Below, piece by piece: positions 25,797 through 35,639 of a DNA stretch of 35,930 nt. The DNA is taken from positions 1 to 35,930 of the forward strand of contig CABXRG010000010.1 in NCBI GenBank assembly GCA_902514615.1, given 5' to 3'. The translations under genes were made by a program, and so were the position numbers. Position 1 is the first letter of the stretch. Each line of letters begins with the position of its first letter. The notes beneath the pieces are model-generated. The model worked only from the letters and a program-made list of their open reading frames with translations. It had not been told where the DNA came from and did not search any database. The stretch comes from an uncultured Bacteroidota bacterium (lineage in GTDB: Bacteria; Bacteroidota; Bacteroidia; Flavobacteriales; Flavobacteriaceae).

Positions 25797-25812
25797 AAAC
25801 ATTGAATTTGCA

Positions 25813-25820
25813 CAAATATA
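25813..25820 (-). promoter_or_regulatory. Candidate -7 box of the hydrolase-engB pair
   Basis: The minus strand reads TATATTTG (25820-25813). It lies in a 16-base stretch, ATATATTTGTGCAAAT, that is identical to the one at the gldC/nadE gap. No TTG is seen at the usual spacing. The predicted transcript start near 25808 favours the ATG at 25796. Confidence 0.42.
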
Positions 25821-25905
25821 TGCATAAAGAATAACCTAGTTTTTTTACAATCTAATTAGTTGATAATCAGATTTATAAAATGAAAATAAATAATTTATTA
25901 ACAAT

Positions 25906-25930
25906 GTGGTAAAAAGTGGTAAAAAGTGGT
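25906..25930 (+). promoter_or_regulatory. MraZ operator: three GTGGT repeats at 10-base spacing
   Basis: GTGGT occurs at 25906-25910, 25916-25920 and 25926-25930, each followed by AAAAA or AAATA, giving exactly one helical turn between repeats. Direct repeats of a TGG-containing half-site with 5-base spacers are the known binding pattern of MraZ, which represses its own dcw operon. The third repeat reaches to 11 bases before the -7 box, covering the place of the upstream promoter element, so binding should block initiation. Confidence 0.78.
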
Positions 25931-25940
25931 AAATAAATTT

Positions 25941-25948
25941 TATATTTG
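25941..25948 (+). promoter_or_regulatory. Candidate mraZ (dcw operon) -7 box
   Basis: TATATTTG fits TAnnTTTG, with the mraZ ATG 18 bases downstream at 25966. The expected upstream TTG is replaced by the GTGGT repeats of the MraZ operator at this distance. The leader would be about 13 bases. It would drive the dcw run up to murC and beyond the window. Confidence 0.48.
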
Positions 25949-25965
25949 AGTAAAGCAACCAATTA

Positions 25966-26433
25966 ATGCAACACTTCATAGGAACATACGAATGCAAAGC
26001 AGATGAAAAGGGTAGAATTATGCTTCCTATTTCTTTAAAGAAGCAGTTGTCTGATAAATTAAGAAGTGGTTTTGTTATCAAAAGAGCTGTATTTAGCTCA
26101 TGTTTAGAATTGTATCCAATCAAAGAGTGGGATGATCTAATGGTTAGAATCAATAATCTAAACAGATTTAATAAAAAAAATACAGACTTCATTAGAAGAT
26201 TTACTGCTGGAGTTAGACAAATTGATATTGACACATCAGGAAGAATTTTAATTCCAAAAGATTTAATTAGTCATGCTAAAATTTCTAAAAACATAGTAGT
26301 ATCATCAGCAGTTAATATTCTTGAAATCTGGGATAAAGAGTCATATGAAAATGCAATAGATGATGCAAAAGTTGATTTTGGAAACCTTGCTGAAGAGGTA
26401 ATGGGTGATAAAAATGACGAAGATGTATCATAA
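25966..26433 (+). CDS. mraZ: Transcriptional regulator MraZ
   Basis: A 155-residue MraZ made of two SpoVT-AbrB-like half-domains. The first is seen as IGTYECKADEKGRIMLP and the second as RQIDIDTSGRILIPKDL, both with the DxxGR-type core. It binds TGG-repeat DNA and represses its own operon, which also encodes RsmH. The start is at the ATG at 25966 (MQHFIGTYE), just downstream of the three-repeat operator. Its 3' end overlaps the rsmH frame by up to 20 bases, typical of this cluster. Confidence 0.95.
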   Translation: MQHFIGTYECKADEKGRIMLPISLKKQLSDKLRSGFVIKRAVFSSCLELYPIKEWDDLMVRINNLNRFNKKNTDFIRRFTAGVRQIDIDTSGRILIPKDLISHAKISKNIVVSSAVNILEIWDKESYENAIDDAKVDFGNLAEEVMGDKNDEDVS

Positions 26434-27316
26434 ACCAGTTCTTCTTAAAGAGTCAATAAATGGATTAAATATCAATCCAAATGGAATCTATGTTGATGCT
26501 ACTTATGGAGGAGGAGGTCATTCAAAAGAAATTTTAAATCATCTAAATTCTTCAGGAAAATTAATTGCTTTTGATCAAGATCAAGATGCAATCAAAAATA
26601 AATTATTAGACAAAAGATTAAATCTAGTCAAGTCTAATTTTAAATATTTAAATAATTATCTAAACTATTTTCAAATAAAGAAAATTGATGGGCTATTAGC
26701 TGACTTTGGAATCTCTTCTCATCAAATTGACAATGAGAAGAGGGGGTTTTCAACAAGATTTGACTCTGAATTAGATATGAGAATGAATAATTCTCAGAAA
26801 ATTGATGCTAAAGAAGTTGTTAATGATTTTAAGAAAGATCAACTAGAATATATTTTTAAAAATTTTGGAGAACTAAGAAATTATAAAAAAATTACACAAA
26901 CCATAATTTCTGAAAGAATTAAGAAGCAGATTAAATCTACTAAAGATCTAAAAAGAATCCTATTGTCCCTTACAAACTCCAAAGAAGAAAATAAATTTTT
27001 TGCAAAGATTTTTCAAGCTATTAGAATAGAGGTAAATGATGAGCTAGATGTTATAAATACGTTGTTAGATAAATCTTCTCAATATTTAAAAAAAGGAGGA
27101 AGACTGGTTTGTATTTCATATCACTCACTTGAAGATAGGTTAGTAAAAAAATTTATAAATAATGGAGGGTTTATGCATGAAACAACCTCTGATCTGTATG
27201 GAAATAAAAATTTGAATTTTATAAAAGTGGGTAAGATGATTACCCCTTCTGAAAATGAGATTTTAATTAATAATAGATCAAGAAGTGCAAAACTTAGAAT
27301 AGCAGAAAGAATATGA
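26414..27316 (+). CDS. rsmH: 16S rRNA (cytosine(1402)-N(4))-methyltransferase
   Basis: A 300-residue SAM-dependent methyltransferase for cytidine 1402 of 16S rRNA. The N-terminus has YHKPVLLKES, the SAM site is VDATYGGGGHS, and FGISSHQID, then GFSTRFDSELDMRMN and the C-terminal ISYHSLEDRLVKKF are diagnostic RsmH motifs. I give the ATG at 26414; the GTG at 26405 and the ATG at 26423 (MYHKPVLL) are alternatives. It overlaps mraZ and its TGA overlaps ftsL by 4 bases. Confidence 0.95.
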   Translation: MTKMYHKPVLLKESINGLNINPNGIYVDATYGGGGHSKEILNHLNSSGKLIAFDQDQDAIKNKLLDKRLNLVKSNFKYLNNYLNYFQIKKIDGLLADFGISSHQIDNEKRGFSTRFDSELDMRMNNSQKIDAKEVVNDFKKDQLEYIFKNFGELRNYKKITQTIISERIKKQIKSTKDLKRILLSLTNSKEENKFFAKIFQAIRIEVNDELDVINTLLDKSSQYLKKGGRLVCISYHSLEDRLVKKFINNGGFMHETTSDLYGNKNLNFIKVGKMITPSENEILINNRSRSAKLRIAERI

Positions 27317-27621
27317 AAAATTTTTTAAAAATTGTAAATATTGATTTTTTAGCTGGAAAAGATTCCTTAAAAAATTGGAGAATGTTATTGTACGTCTCAT
27401 TTCTTTTGATGGTCACAATCTACAGTAGCCATAGTGCTGATCAAAAAATATTTTTAATATCTAAACTTAATAAAGAAGTTAATACTCTAAATAGTATTTC
27501 AGTTTCCACAAAATTAGACTTAATGAATGTTAAAATAGAATCTAAGGTCACGTCTAGACTTATAAATAATGGTTTATCAGTATCAAAATATCCACCTGTT
27601 AAAGTAATAATTAAAGACTAA
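27313..27621 (+). CDS. ftsL: FtsL-like division protein
   Basis: A 102-residue single-pass membrane protein. The hydrophobic helix is about residues 24-38 (MLLYVSFLLMVTIY), preceded by a short cytoplasmic part with DFLAGKDSLKNWRM and followed by a heptad-like stretch that could form a coiled coil. Position between rsmH and ftsI and size match the Bacteroidota FtsL-like family. It would sit in the divisome with FtsI and FtsW. Sequence similarity is low in this family, so the call rests on topology and location. Confidence 0.8.
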   Translation: MKNFLKIVNIDFLAGKDSLKNWRMLLYVSFLLMVTIYSSHSADQKIFLISKLNKEVNTLNSISVSTKLDLMNVKIESKVTSRLINNGLSVSKYPPVKVIIKD

Positions 27622-27622
27622 A

Positions 27623-29407
27623 ATGAGTAAAACAAATAATAGAATAGCAAGTAGAATGAATATAATATTCTTTTTGTCCCTATTATTTTCATTTTTTTTA
27701 ATTGGTAAAATATTCTATCTGCAGAATATTGAAATTGAATCGATTACTAAATCTACAATTGAAGCAGTAAAAGACATTGAAGTTGAATCTCCAAGAGGAA
27801 ATATATACTCTGATAATGGAGATTTAATAGTTTCAACTGTTATAAAATACGAGCTTAGATGGGATTCTAAAATACCTTCTGCTTCTACATTTACAAATAA
27901 TATTAAAGATTTATCAAAAGAATTATCTCTTCATTTTAATCAAACAGATGAGTATTATTATAATTATCTAAATAATGCGAGATTAAATAATAATAGATAT
28001 TTATTGATTGGAAAAAACCTTTCAATTTCTGACATAAACAAGATTAAGTCATTTCCAATTTTTAATCAAGGTATTTACAAAGGAGGATTAATAACTAAAG
28101 AACAGTTTACAAGACAAAGTCATCTTGGAAAAGTTGCTGAAAGAACAATAGGTTATGAAAAAGTAAATAGAACAGGGGGATATATAAGAGTTGGATTAGA
28201 GGGTGCTTATACAGAATTTCTTTCTGGAAAAACTGGTATAAGATTAATGCAAAAAATAGCTGATGGACAGTGGAAGCCAATGACATTAAATTATAAGAGA
28301 AAACCTGTTCCAGGTTATGATATTCATACCACGATTGATACCCAAATTCAGGATATGGTTCATCATGAGTTATTATATCAATTAGAAAAATATGAAGCTG
28401 ATCATGGAACTATGATTCTAATGGAGTCCAACACAGGTAGTGTTAAAGCTATCTCTAATCTAGGTAGAACCTCTGAGGGTAAATACTATGAAAAAATAAA
28501 TTATGGTATTTGGGAAAGTCAAGAACCTGGTTCAACATTTAAATTAATGAGTATGATTGCTGCTCTAGAAGATGGCGTAGTTAAGCCAACAGATTCTGTT
28601 GATACTGAAAATGGAGTTCTAAAATTTTATAACAGTGAGGTAAAGGATTCTAATAGGAGAGGCTATGGTGTTATACCAGTATCAAAAGCATTTGAGGTTT
28701 CTTCAAATACTGGAATAGTAAAAATGATTTATGATAACTATAAAGATAATCCTCAAAGATTTGTAGATAGATTAATTAACATGAAAATTAATCAAAAAAT
28801 TAATTTAGATATTAAGGGTGAAGGTCAGCCTAAAATTCCTCATCCTTCAGATAAGGATTGGAATGGAATTTCTTTACCGTGGATGGCCTTTGGGTATGGA
28901 GTAAGTATGACTCCTTTACAAATTCTCACATTTTATAATGCTGTAGCAAACAATGGAGAAATGGTAAAACCTAATTTTATTAAAAGCATTGGTGCGTTTG
29001 GAGAAGAGCCAGTTTATAAAATTGATAAAGAGGTGATAATGCCATCAATATGCTCAGATGAAACTTTAATATCAGTTCAAAAAATGCTGAAAAATGTAGT
29101 TGAAAAACCATGGGGAACAGCAAATAATATATATGATGAAAATATTAGAATTGCAGGAAAAACTGGAACAAGTCAGATAGATTATACCTCAGATGAAACC
29201 CAGTATGTGTCAAGTTTTGTAGGATATTTTCCTTCAGACAATCCAAAGTATTCTGCGATAGTAGTTATTAATAAACCAAATAAATCCAAAGGATTTTATG
29301 GAAATTCAGTTGCAGCTCCAGTATTTAAAAGAGTAGCACAAAAGATTATAACAAAAATTCCAATAGAAATTGAAATAAGTAAAAAAGATATAGATATTTT
29401 ATTTTGA
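27623..29407 (+). CDS. ftsI: Septal peptidoglycan transpeptidase, PBP3 class B
   Basis: A 594-residue class B penicillin-binding protein. A membrane anchor at about residues 13-30 is followed by the N-terminal dimerisation domain with ESPRGNIYSDNGDL, and the transpeptidase domain with the SxxK serine Ser304 (STFK), the SxN motif at 360-362 (SSN) and the KTG motif at 513-515. It cross-links septal peptidoglycan. The C-terminus ends about 80 residues after KTG, so no PASTA domain follows; many flavobacterial homologues that I remember are about 650-670 residues with one. Its stop overlaps the TTG start of murE. Confidence 0.94.
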   Translation: MSKTNNRIASRMNIIFFLSLLFSFFLIGKIFYLQNIEIESITKSTIEAVKDIEVESPRGNIYSDNGDLIVSTVIKYELRWDSKIPSASTFTNNIKDLSKELSLHFNQTDEYYYNYLNNARLNNNRYLLIGKNLSISDINKIKSFPIFNQGIYKGGLITKEQFTRQSHLGKVAERTIGYEKVNRTGGYIRVGLEGAYTEFLSGKTGIRLMQKIADGQWKPMTLNYKRKPVPGYDIHTTIDTQIQDMVHHELLYQLEKYEADHGTMILMESNTGSVKAISNLGRTSEGKYYEKINYGIWESQEPGSTFKLMSMIAALEDGVVKPTDSVDTENGVLKFYNSEVKDSNRRGYGVIPVSKAFEVSSNTGIVKMIYDNYKDNPQRFVDRLINMKINQKINLDIKGEGQPKIPHPSDKDWNGISLPWMAFGYGVSMTPLQILTFYNAVANNGEMVKPNFIKSIGAFGEEPVYKIDKEVIMPSICSDETLISVQKMLKNVVEKPWGTANNIYDENIRIAGKTGTSQIDYTSDETQYVSSFVGYFPSDNPKYSAIVVINKPNKSKGFYGNSVAAPVFKRVAQKIITKIPIEIEISKKDIDILF

Positions 29408-30864
29408 AAAAGTTAAAAGAAATATTATTTAAGGTAAATATTAATTCTGTATATGGAAATACTGATATTGATATTTCTAAAATTACTTTTGATTCAAGAA
29501 AAGCAATAAAAAATTCACTTTTCGTAGCTATAAAAGGTCACAATTTTGATGGTCATGATTACATAAATAAATCTATAACAAATGGAGCTTCGGTTATTGT
29601 TTGTGAAAAATTACCTGATAATTTTCAAAAAAATAAATTAGTATATGTATGTGTTAATTGCTCAAAATCCGCACTGTCAGTAATTGCTTCAAATTTTTAT
29701 GATAACCCATCTTCAAAAATTGAGATTATAGGAGTTACCGGAACAAATGGTAAAACCACAATTTCATCTCTTTTATACAAGTTGTTTAATGAATTAGGTA
29801 TCAAATCAGGGTTAGTATCAACTATTAACATTGAATACGGTGATTTTCTTGAGATATCAAAGAATACAACTCCAGATCCAATAACTCTTAATCATCATTT
29901 ATCTGAAATGATAAATAAAGAAATTCAAATATGTTTCATTGAGGTTTCATCTCATGGAATTATTCAAAAAAGGGTTGATGGACTTGATTTTAAAGGCATG
30001 ATTTTTACAAATCTCACTCATGATCATCTTGATTATCATAAATCATTTAAAGATTACAGAGATACTAAAAAAGTTGTATTTGATTCCTTAAGGAAAAGAT
30101 CTTTTGCGCTTATTAATATAGACGACAAAAATGCTAAATATATGGTTCAAAACACCTCTGCTAAAGTATACTCTTACTCATTAAAGTCAAAATCAAATTT
30201 TTCTTCAAGAATAATCGAACAACAATTAAATGGCATGCTACTTACTATAGAGAGTAGTGAAATTTGGACAAAGCTTATTGGTAAGTTCAATGCATCTAAT
30301 TTATTAGCTATATACTCCGTGGGAAAACTTTACAATATTGATAAAATTAAATTATTAACCGCTATTAGTATGTTAGAAAGTGTAGTGGGTAGGCTACAAT
30401 CTTTTTTGTCAACTAATAAAGTTACAGTTATAATTGATTACGCTCATACTCCTGATGCAATTGAAAATGTAATATCAACTATAAATAAAATAAAAACTTC
30501 AAATCAAAATTTAATAACTGTAATTGGCTGCGGTGGAGACAGGGATAAAGATAAACGTTCAATGATGGGTAAAATCTGTTCTGATCTTAGTTCAAAAGTA
30601 ATATTTACGTCTGATAATCCTAGATCTGAAGATCCAACCTCTATAATTGAAGACATGATAGAGGGAGTTTCAAAATTTAATACTGATAAAGTTTTAATTG
30701 AAATAGAAAGGTTAAAAGCGATTAAAGAAGCTAAAGAGAATAGTTCACAAGGAGATATAGTTCTTATTGCAGGAAAAGGCCATGAAGATTATCAAGAGTT
30801 AAAAAATAATAAGAGAATTGAGTTTGATGATTTTAAAATTGCAAAACAAATTTTTAATAAATAA
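29404..30864 (+). CDS. murE: UDP-N-acetylmuramoyl-L-alanyl-D-glutamate--2,6-diaminopimelate ligase
   Basis: A 486-residue Mur ligase adding the third peptide residue to UDP-MurNAc-L-Ala-D-Glu. The ATP-binding loop GTNGKTT is at residues 113-119. The DNPR motif (404-407) identifies meso-diaminopimelate as the substrate, in place of lysine. STTPDPITL and [13 protein letters not shown] are further MurE signatures. The start is a TTG at 29404 overlapping the ftsI stop by 4 bases; no ATG is close, and the N-terminal [11 protein letters not shown] fits. Confidence 0.95.
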   Translation: MKKLKEILFKVNINSVYGNTDIDISKITFDSRKAIKNSLFVAIKGHNFDGHDYINKSITNGASVIVCEKLPDNFQKNKLVYVCVNCSKSALSVIASNFYDNPSSKIEIIGVTGTNGKTTISSLLYKLFNELGIKSGLVSTINIEYGDFLEISKNTTPDPITLNHHLSEMINKEIQICFIEVSSHGIIQKRVDGLDFKGMIFTNLTHDHLDYHKSFKDYRDTKKVVFDSLRKRSFALINIDDKNAKYMVQNTSAKVYSYSLKSKSNFSSRIIEQQLNGMLLTIESSEIWTKLIGKFNASNLLAIYSVGKLYNIDKIKLLTAISMLESVVGRLQSFLSTNKVTVIIDYAHTPDAIENVISTINKIKTSNQNLITVIGCGGDRDKDKRSMMGKICSDLSSKVIFTSDNPRSEDPTSIIEDMIEGVSKFNTDKVLIEIERLKAIKEAKENSSQGDIVLIAGKGHEDYQELKNNKRIEFDDFKIAKQIFNK

Positions 30865-30866
30865 GT

Positions 30867-32081
30867 ATGCTTTACCATCTATTTGAAATATTAGAAAGTC
30901 AGTATAATTTTCCAGGGGCAAGTCTATTCAGCTATTTATCTTTTAGAGCTGCTGTATCCGTAATCATATCCCTTATTATATCAGTAATTTTTGGAAAAAA
31001 AATAATTAATTATTTAAAAAGAAAACAAATTGATGAAAATATTAGAGAGCTAGGACTAGACGGTGAGCATAAAAAAACAGGGACACCTACTATGGGTGGA
31101 TTGATAATTATTATAGCAACACTTATTCCTGTAATCTTAATGTCAAATCTTAAAAATATATATATTCAAATATTGATATTTTCAACACTAATCCTTGGAA
31201 TTATTGGCTTTATCGATGATTATATTAAAGTTTTCAAGAAAGATAAAAAAGGATTAAAGGGTAAGTTTAAAATTGCAGGTCAATCCTTATTAGGAATTTT
31301 TGTTGCATTAATCCTTTTATCAAATAATGATATTACAATAGTTGAATTTGATAAAAATTTAGATAACGAAAAAATTGAATTTTCAGAACTCAAAGAAATT
31401 AAATCATTTAAGACAACTGTTCCATTCTTTAAAGATAATGAGTTAGACTATAGTGAAATATCAAACGCTATATTTAAATATGGAGATAGATTTTTATGGA
31501 TAATATTAATTCCAGTTATAATATTTATTGTCTCAGCAGTTTCAAATTCAAATAATTTAACAGATGGATTAGACGGATTATCTGCAGGTTTGTCTGCTAT
31601 CATTGTATTTACACTTGGAGTTTTTGCATGGACTTCAGGAAATATAATTTTCTCAGAATATCTAAACATCATGTATATTCCTAGAGTTGGGGAGATAACA
31701 ATTTTTATCGCTGCATTATTAGGTTCATTAGTAGGCTTTCTTTGGTATAACACTTATCCAGCAACAGTATTTATGGGAGACACTGGAAGTTTGACTGTAG
31801 GTGGTTTAATTGCAGTCATTTCTATATTGATTAGAAAAGAATTATTAATACCAATCTTATGTGGAGTTTTTCTTCTTGAAGCATTATCTGTTATTCTTCA
31901 AGTCAGTTATTTCAAAATAACTAAAAGAAGAACAGGAACAGGTAAACGTATTTTTTTAATGTCTCCTATTCATCATCATTTTCAAAAAGTTGGATATCAT
32001 GAAAGTAAAATAGTGTCAAGATTATGGATCATTGGAATATTCTTAGCTCTCTTAACAATTTTAACATTAAAAATTAGATGA
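30867..32081 (+). CDS. mraY: Phospho-N-acetylmuramoyl-pentapeptide transferase
   Basis: A 404-residue polytopic inner-membrane enzyme that links phospho-MurNAc-pentapeptide to undecaprenyl phosphate, giving lipid I. Motifs include [10 protein letters not shown] near residue 70, [20 protein letters not shown] with the catalytic aspartates, FMGDTGSL and [11 protein letters not shown]. Multiple hydrophobic helices run along the protein. It is longer than proteobacterial MraY because of an insertion around residues 155-205, as is usual in Bacteroidota. Two bases separate it from murE and it overlaps murD by 4 bases. Confidence 0.96.
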   Translation: MLYHLFEILESQYNFPGASLFSYLSFRAAVSVIISLIISVIFGKKIINYLKRKQIDENIRELGLDGEHKKTGTPTMGGLIIIIATLIPVILMSNLKNIYIQILIFSTLILGIIGFIDDYIKVFKKDKKGLKGKFKIAGQSLLGIFVALILLSNNDITIVEFDKNLDNEKIEFSELKEIKSFKTTVPFFKDNELDYSEISNAIFKYGDRFLWIILIPVIIFIVSAVSNSNNLTDGLDGLSAGLSAIIVFTLGVFAWTSGNIIFSEYLNIMYIPRVGEITIFIAALLGSLVGFLWYNTYPATVFMGDTGSLTVGGLIAVISILIRKELLIPILCGVFLLEALSVILQVSYFKITKRRTGTGKRIFLMSPIHHHFQKVGYHESKIVSRLWIIGIFLALLTILTLKIR

Positions 32082-33409
32082 TAAAAAATATAACTATTCT
32101 TGGAGCAGGGGAAAGCGGATATGGAGCAGCTATGTTGGCAAATCAGAAAGGTCATAATGTATTTGTTTCTGATAGTTCTAATATAAGAGAAGATATAAAA
32201 TCAATATTTCTTGAAAATTCAATCAGATTTGAAGAGAACAAACACTCTTTTGACAGAATTGAGTTTTCGGATTTAATAGTTAAAAGCCCAGGAATATCAA
32301 ATAATTCTGAAATCATTTCTAAAATTAGAGCGATTAATATCCCTATAATTTCTGAAATAGAATTTGCAAGTAGATATTCCAATTCATTTAAGATATGTGT
32401 AACTGGAACAAATGGGAAAACTACAACCACTAAGCTAATACATCATATACTTGAAAAATCAGGATTAGATGTTGGTCTTGCGGGAAATATTGGAGATAGC
32501 TTTTCAAAAATGCTTTTATCTGGAGATAAAGATATTTATGTATTAGAAATTAGCAGTTTTCAATTAGATGATATAAAAAAATTTAAACCAAATATTTCTA
32601 TCATAACAAATATAATTGAAGATCACTTGGATAGATATGAAAATGATTTCAGCAAATATGTAGATGCTAAAATGAAGATTACGAAAAATCAAGATGAATC
32701 TGACTATTTGATATATAATTCAGACGATAAAACTTTAATGAACTTTTTAAAGACAAAAAAATTATCTGTAAATCAAATTTCAATAGGGATAAAAAATAAT
32801 GATCACAACCAACTATTAATTGACAATAACATTCTTTCTAACAAAAAAAAAACTATTATGATAAATACTGAAGAGTTTGCGCTTAAAGGAAGACATAATT
32901 TACTTAATGCAATGGCTGCAATTACAGTTTCAGATTTGCTAAAAATTGATAATGAAGTAATTAGAGAAAGCTTATTAACATTTTCAGGCCTTCCACATCG
33001 ACTCGAAAATTTTTTAAAGATTCAAGGTGTAAATTATATCAATGATTCGAAAGCAACAAATGTTAATGCTGCATATTATGCACTAGACTCAATGAAATCG
33101 CCAACAGTATGGATTGCAGGAGGAGTTGATAAGGGAAATGATTACACTGAATTACTTCCAATAGTTAGAGAGAAGGTAAAAGCTATTATATGCTTAGGAA
33201 TTGATAATGCTAAAATTATTGAAACATTTAAGCCTGTAATTGAAATTATTGTTGAGACTGAATCAATTTCAGAAGCTGTGAAAGTTGCAAATAAAATTGC
33301 AGAAAAAAGAGATAATGTCCTTCTGTCTCCCGCTTGTGCTAGTTTTGATTTATTTGATAATTATGAAGACAGAGGAGATCAATTTAAAAAAGCTGTTAGA
33401 AATTTATAG
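32078..33409 (+). CDS. murD: UDP-N-acetylmuramoyl-L-alanine--D-glutamate ligase
   Basis: A 443-residue Mur ligase adding D-Glu to UDP-MurNAc-L-Ala. It begins with a Rossmann-like loop ([13 protein letters not shown]), and the ATP-binding GTNGKTT is at residues 110-116. [10 protein letters not shown] and [10 protein letters not shown] are typical of MurD. The ATG overlaps the mraY TGA by 4 bases (ATGA) and ftsW starts directly after its stop. Confidence 0.96.
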   Translation: MIKNITILGAGESGYGAAMLANQKGHNVFVSDSSNIREDIKSIFLENSIRFEENKHSFDRIEFSDLIVKSPGISNNSEIISKIRAINIPIISEIEFASRYSNSFKICVTGTNGKTTTTKLIHHILEKSGLDVGLAGNIGDSFSKMLLSGDKDIYVLEISSFQLDDIKKFKPNISIITNIIEDHLDRYENDFSKYVDAKMKITKNQDESDYLIYNSDDKTLMNFLKTKKLSVNQISIGIKNNDHNQLLIDNNILSNKKKTIMINTEEFALKGRHNLLNAMAAITVSDLLKIDNEVIRESLLTFSGLPHRLENFLKIQGVNYINDSKATNVNAAYYALDSMKSPTVWIAGGVDKGNDYTELLPIVREKVKAIICLGIDNAKIIETFKPVIEIIVETESISEAVKVANKIAEKRDNVLLSPACASFDLFDNYEDRGDQFKKAVRNL

Positions 33410-34561
33410 ATGAGTACTAAAAGTTTAATTTTTGGAGATAAAGTTTTATTAGTAATTATATTACTACTATCACTATTTTCATTTTTTCCTGTTTTTTCTT
33501 CTAGCTCATATCTTTCATATGTAGTAGATGGATCTTCGCCAACTTACTATTTAGTTAAACATCTTATAGTTCTACTTTTTGGTTTTATATTACTTCTATC
33601 GATTAAACTAGTTCCGTATAAATTATATAAAGGGATGTCAATAATTCTGCTTCCTGTAGGGTTAGGATTATTAGCTTATACCTTATCTCAAGGAACTATA
33701 ATAGGAGGCTCAACTGCTAGCAGGTGGATTGATATTCCTTTTGTTGGAATAAGTTTCCAAACCTCTTCACTAGCTGCTATTATAATTATAACTTATACAG
33801 CTAGATATCTCTCAAAAACTGAATTATCAAAAACTAAATTTTCTGAAACTTTATTACCTCTATGGCTTCCAATTTTTGCTTATGTTTTTTTAATTTTTCC
33901 AGCTAATTTTTCATCAGCTTTTTTAATTTTTTCAGCATTATTTATTACCATTTTAATTTCAGGATTTCCTTTAAGACATTTATTTAAAATGTTTTTAATA
34001 TTAACTCTTCTTTTAACAATCTTTTTTCTAACTGCTAAAGCTTTTCCAGAAAAATTTCCTAATAGAATAGATACTTGGATAAGTAGAGTTGAAAATTTCG
34101 GATCCAATAAAAATTTAGATGCAAGTTATCAAATAGAAAGAGCTAAAATGGCTATTAATAATGGAGGACTAATTGGTATAGGAGCAGGAAAAAGTATAAT
34201 GAAAAATCATTTGCCTCAGAGTAATTCAGATTTCATTTTTGCAATAATTGTCGAGGAATTTGGAATTATTGGTGGCTCCATAATAATAGTACTATATATA
34301 TTAATGTTATTTAGAATTTTAGTTATAACTCATAGAATAGATGATAGATTTGGAAAAATCTTAGTGTCCGGACTAGGAATATTTATTGTAATACAGGCAT
34401 TTACAAATATTTCAGTTGCTACTCAAATAATTCCAGTAACCGGACAAAATTTACCATTAATAAGTAGTGGAGGTTCCTCAGCATGGATGACTTGTATATC
34501 CTTGGGAATGATACTTAGCGTAAGTTCTTCAATAAAAAATAATAATAGTGAAAAAGAATAG
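33410..34561 (+). CDS. ftsW: SEDS-family peptidoglycan glycosyltransferase
   Basis: A 383-residue polytopic membrane protein of the FtsW/RodA family. In the dcw cluster beside ftsI it is FtsW, the septal peptidoglycan polymerase. Features are YLVKHLIVLL, GGSTASRWIDIPF, then the conserved FIFAIIVEEFGIIGG region and, near the C-terminus, PVTGQNLPLISSGGSS. It begins immediately after the murD stop (TAGATG). The end overlaps the GTG of murG by 14 bases. Confidence 0.94.
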   Translation: MSTKSLIFGDKVLLVIILLLSLFSFFPVFSSSSYLSYVVDGSSPTYYLVKHLIVLLFGFILLLSIKLVPYKLYKGMSIILLPVGLGLLAYTLSQGTIIGGSTASRWIDIPFVGISFQTSSLAAIIIITYTARYLSKTELSKTKFSETLLPLWLPIFAYVFLIFPANFSSAFLIFSALFITILISGFPLRHLFKMFLILTLLLTIFFLTAKAFPEKFPNRIDTWISRVENFGSNKNLDASYQIERAKMAINNGGLIGIGAGKSIMKNHLPQSNSDFIFAIIVEEFGIIGGSIIIVLYILMLFRILVITHRIDDRFGKILVSGLGIFIVIQAFTNISVATQIIPVTGQNLPLISSGGSSAWMTCISLGMILSVSSSIKNNNSEKE

Positions 34562-35639
34562 ATTTATAATTTCTGGGGGTGGAACAGGTGGGCATATTTA
34601 CCCTGCTTTATCATTAGCTAATAAAATTAATGAATCTTTCAATAATGCTGAAATAAAATTTGTCGGAGCCATTGGAAGAATGGAAATGAATATAGTACCA
34701 AAACATGGATATGATATTCAAGGGTTATGGATAAGTGGTCTTCAAAGATCTTTATCTTTTAAAAATATAGCTTTGCCTTTTAAACTAGTTGTAAGTTTAA
34801 TACAATCACTATTAATAATTGTAGAATATAAACCAAACTTTGTTATTGGAACTGGAGGTTTCGCCAGTTTCCCTATAGTTTTTATTTCATCTTTACTTAG
34901 GATACCAACCTTAATACAAGAGCAAAATTCATTTCCTGGAATTTCTAACAGATTCCTTTCAAGATATACTAATTATATATCTGTAGCATATGAAAAAATG
35001 GAAAAATACTTTCCTTCTAATAAGTTGTTTTTGACAGGTAACCCAATAAGAGAATCAATTTCTAGTTCAAATGCTAGATTAGATTTGAAAAAAGAACTCA
35101 AAATTGAAGACAATAAACTTGTAATTTCGATTCTTGGTGGAAGTTTAGGTTCAGAAAAAATAAATAGAACAATTGAGAAAAATATTGATTTTATTATTTC
35201 TCAAAATGTTTTTATAATTTGGCAATGTGGAAAAAATTACCTCAAAGATTTTAATAAATATAACTCAGAATCAGTTTTTGTCACTGACTTTATAGATGAT
35301 ATAGATTCTACATATTATTCATCTGATGTAATAATTGCTAGAAGTGGGGCATTAACTCTTTCAGAATTAGCAGTTGTCTCAAAACCAGCTATCTTAATTC
35401 CTTCTCCTAATGTAGCAGAGAATCATCAATTACAGAACGCAAAATCTATTGAAGATAAACATGCATGTATTTGTATTGAAGAGAAAGATTTAGATATAAT
35501 ATTTAAAAATAAACTCGATTTAATCTTAAAAGATAAAAATTTACGAGAAGAACTTTCTCATAATATTTCCTTATTAGCATTACCTAATGCTTCAAATGAT
35601 ATTATTGAACTCATAAAAAAACATTTGAATAATGACTAA
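34548..35639 (+). CDS. murG: Undecaprenyldiphospho-muramoylpentapeptide beta-N-acetylglucosaminyltransferase
   Basis: A 363-residue glycosyltransferase that adds GlcNAc to lipid I, giving lipid II at the inner face of the membrane. The N-terminal G-loop is SGGGTGGHIYPAL (residues 9-21), followed by GTGGFASFP, EQNSFPGISNR, the second G-loop ILGGSLGSEKIN, and ARSGALTLSELA with the UDP-GlcNAc site. The start is a GTG at 34548 inside the end of ftsW; no ATG is nearer. It overlaps murC by 8 bases. Confidence 0.95.
   Translation: MKKNRFIISGGGTGGHIYPALSLANKINESFNNAEIKFVGAIGRMEMNIVPKHGYDIQGLWISGLQRSLSFKNIALPFKLVVSLIQSLLIIVEYKPNFVIGTGGFASFPIVFISSLLRIPTLIQEQNSFPGISNRFLSRYTNYISVAYEKMEKYFPSNKLFLTGNPIRESISSSNARLDLKKELKIEDNKLVISILGGSLGSEKINRTIEKNIDFIISQNVFIIWQCGKNYLKDFNKYNSESVFVTDFIDDIDSTYYSSDVIIARSGALTLSELAVVSKPAILIPSPNVAENHQLQNAKSIEDKHACICIEEKDLDIIFKNKLDLILKDKNLREELSHNISLLALPNASNDIIELIKKHLNND

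Noticed and set aside
25803..25965. The longest non-coding stretch as a possible small RNA or riboswitch
   Set aside because: It is explained by the hydrolase promoter on the left and the MraZ operator and promoter on the right; the middle is AT-rich with no stable stem visible.
25845..26234. A 129-residue minus-strand open frame overlapping mraZ
   Set aside because: It is antisense to mraZ and its operator; mraZ has clear domain motifs and the antisense frame resembles nothing I know.
31448..31753. Minus-strand open frame inside mraY, with similar ones in obg, queA, murD and ftsW
   Set aside because: Antisense shadows of strongly conserved genes with no own motifs.
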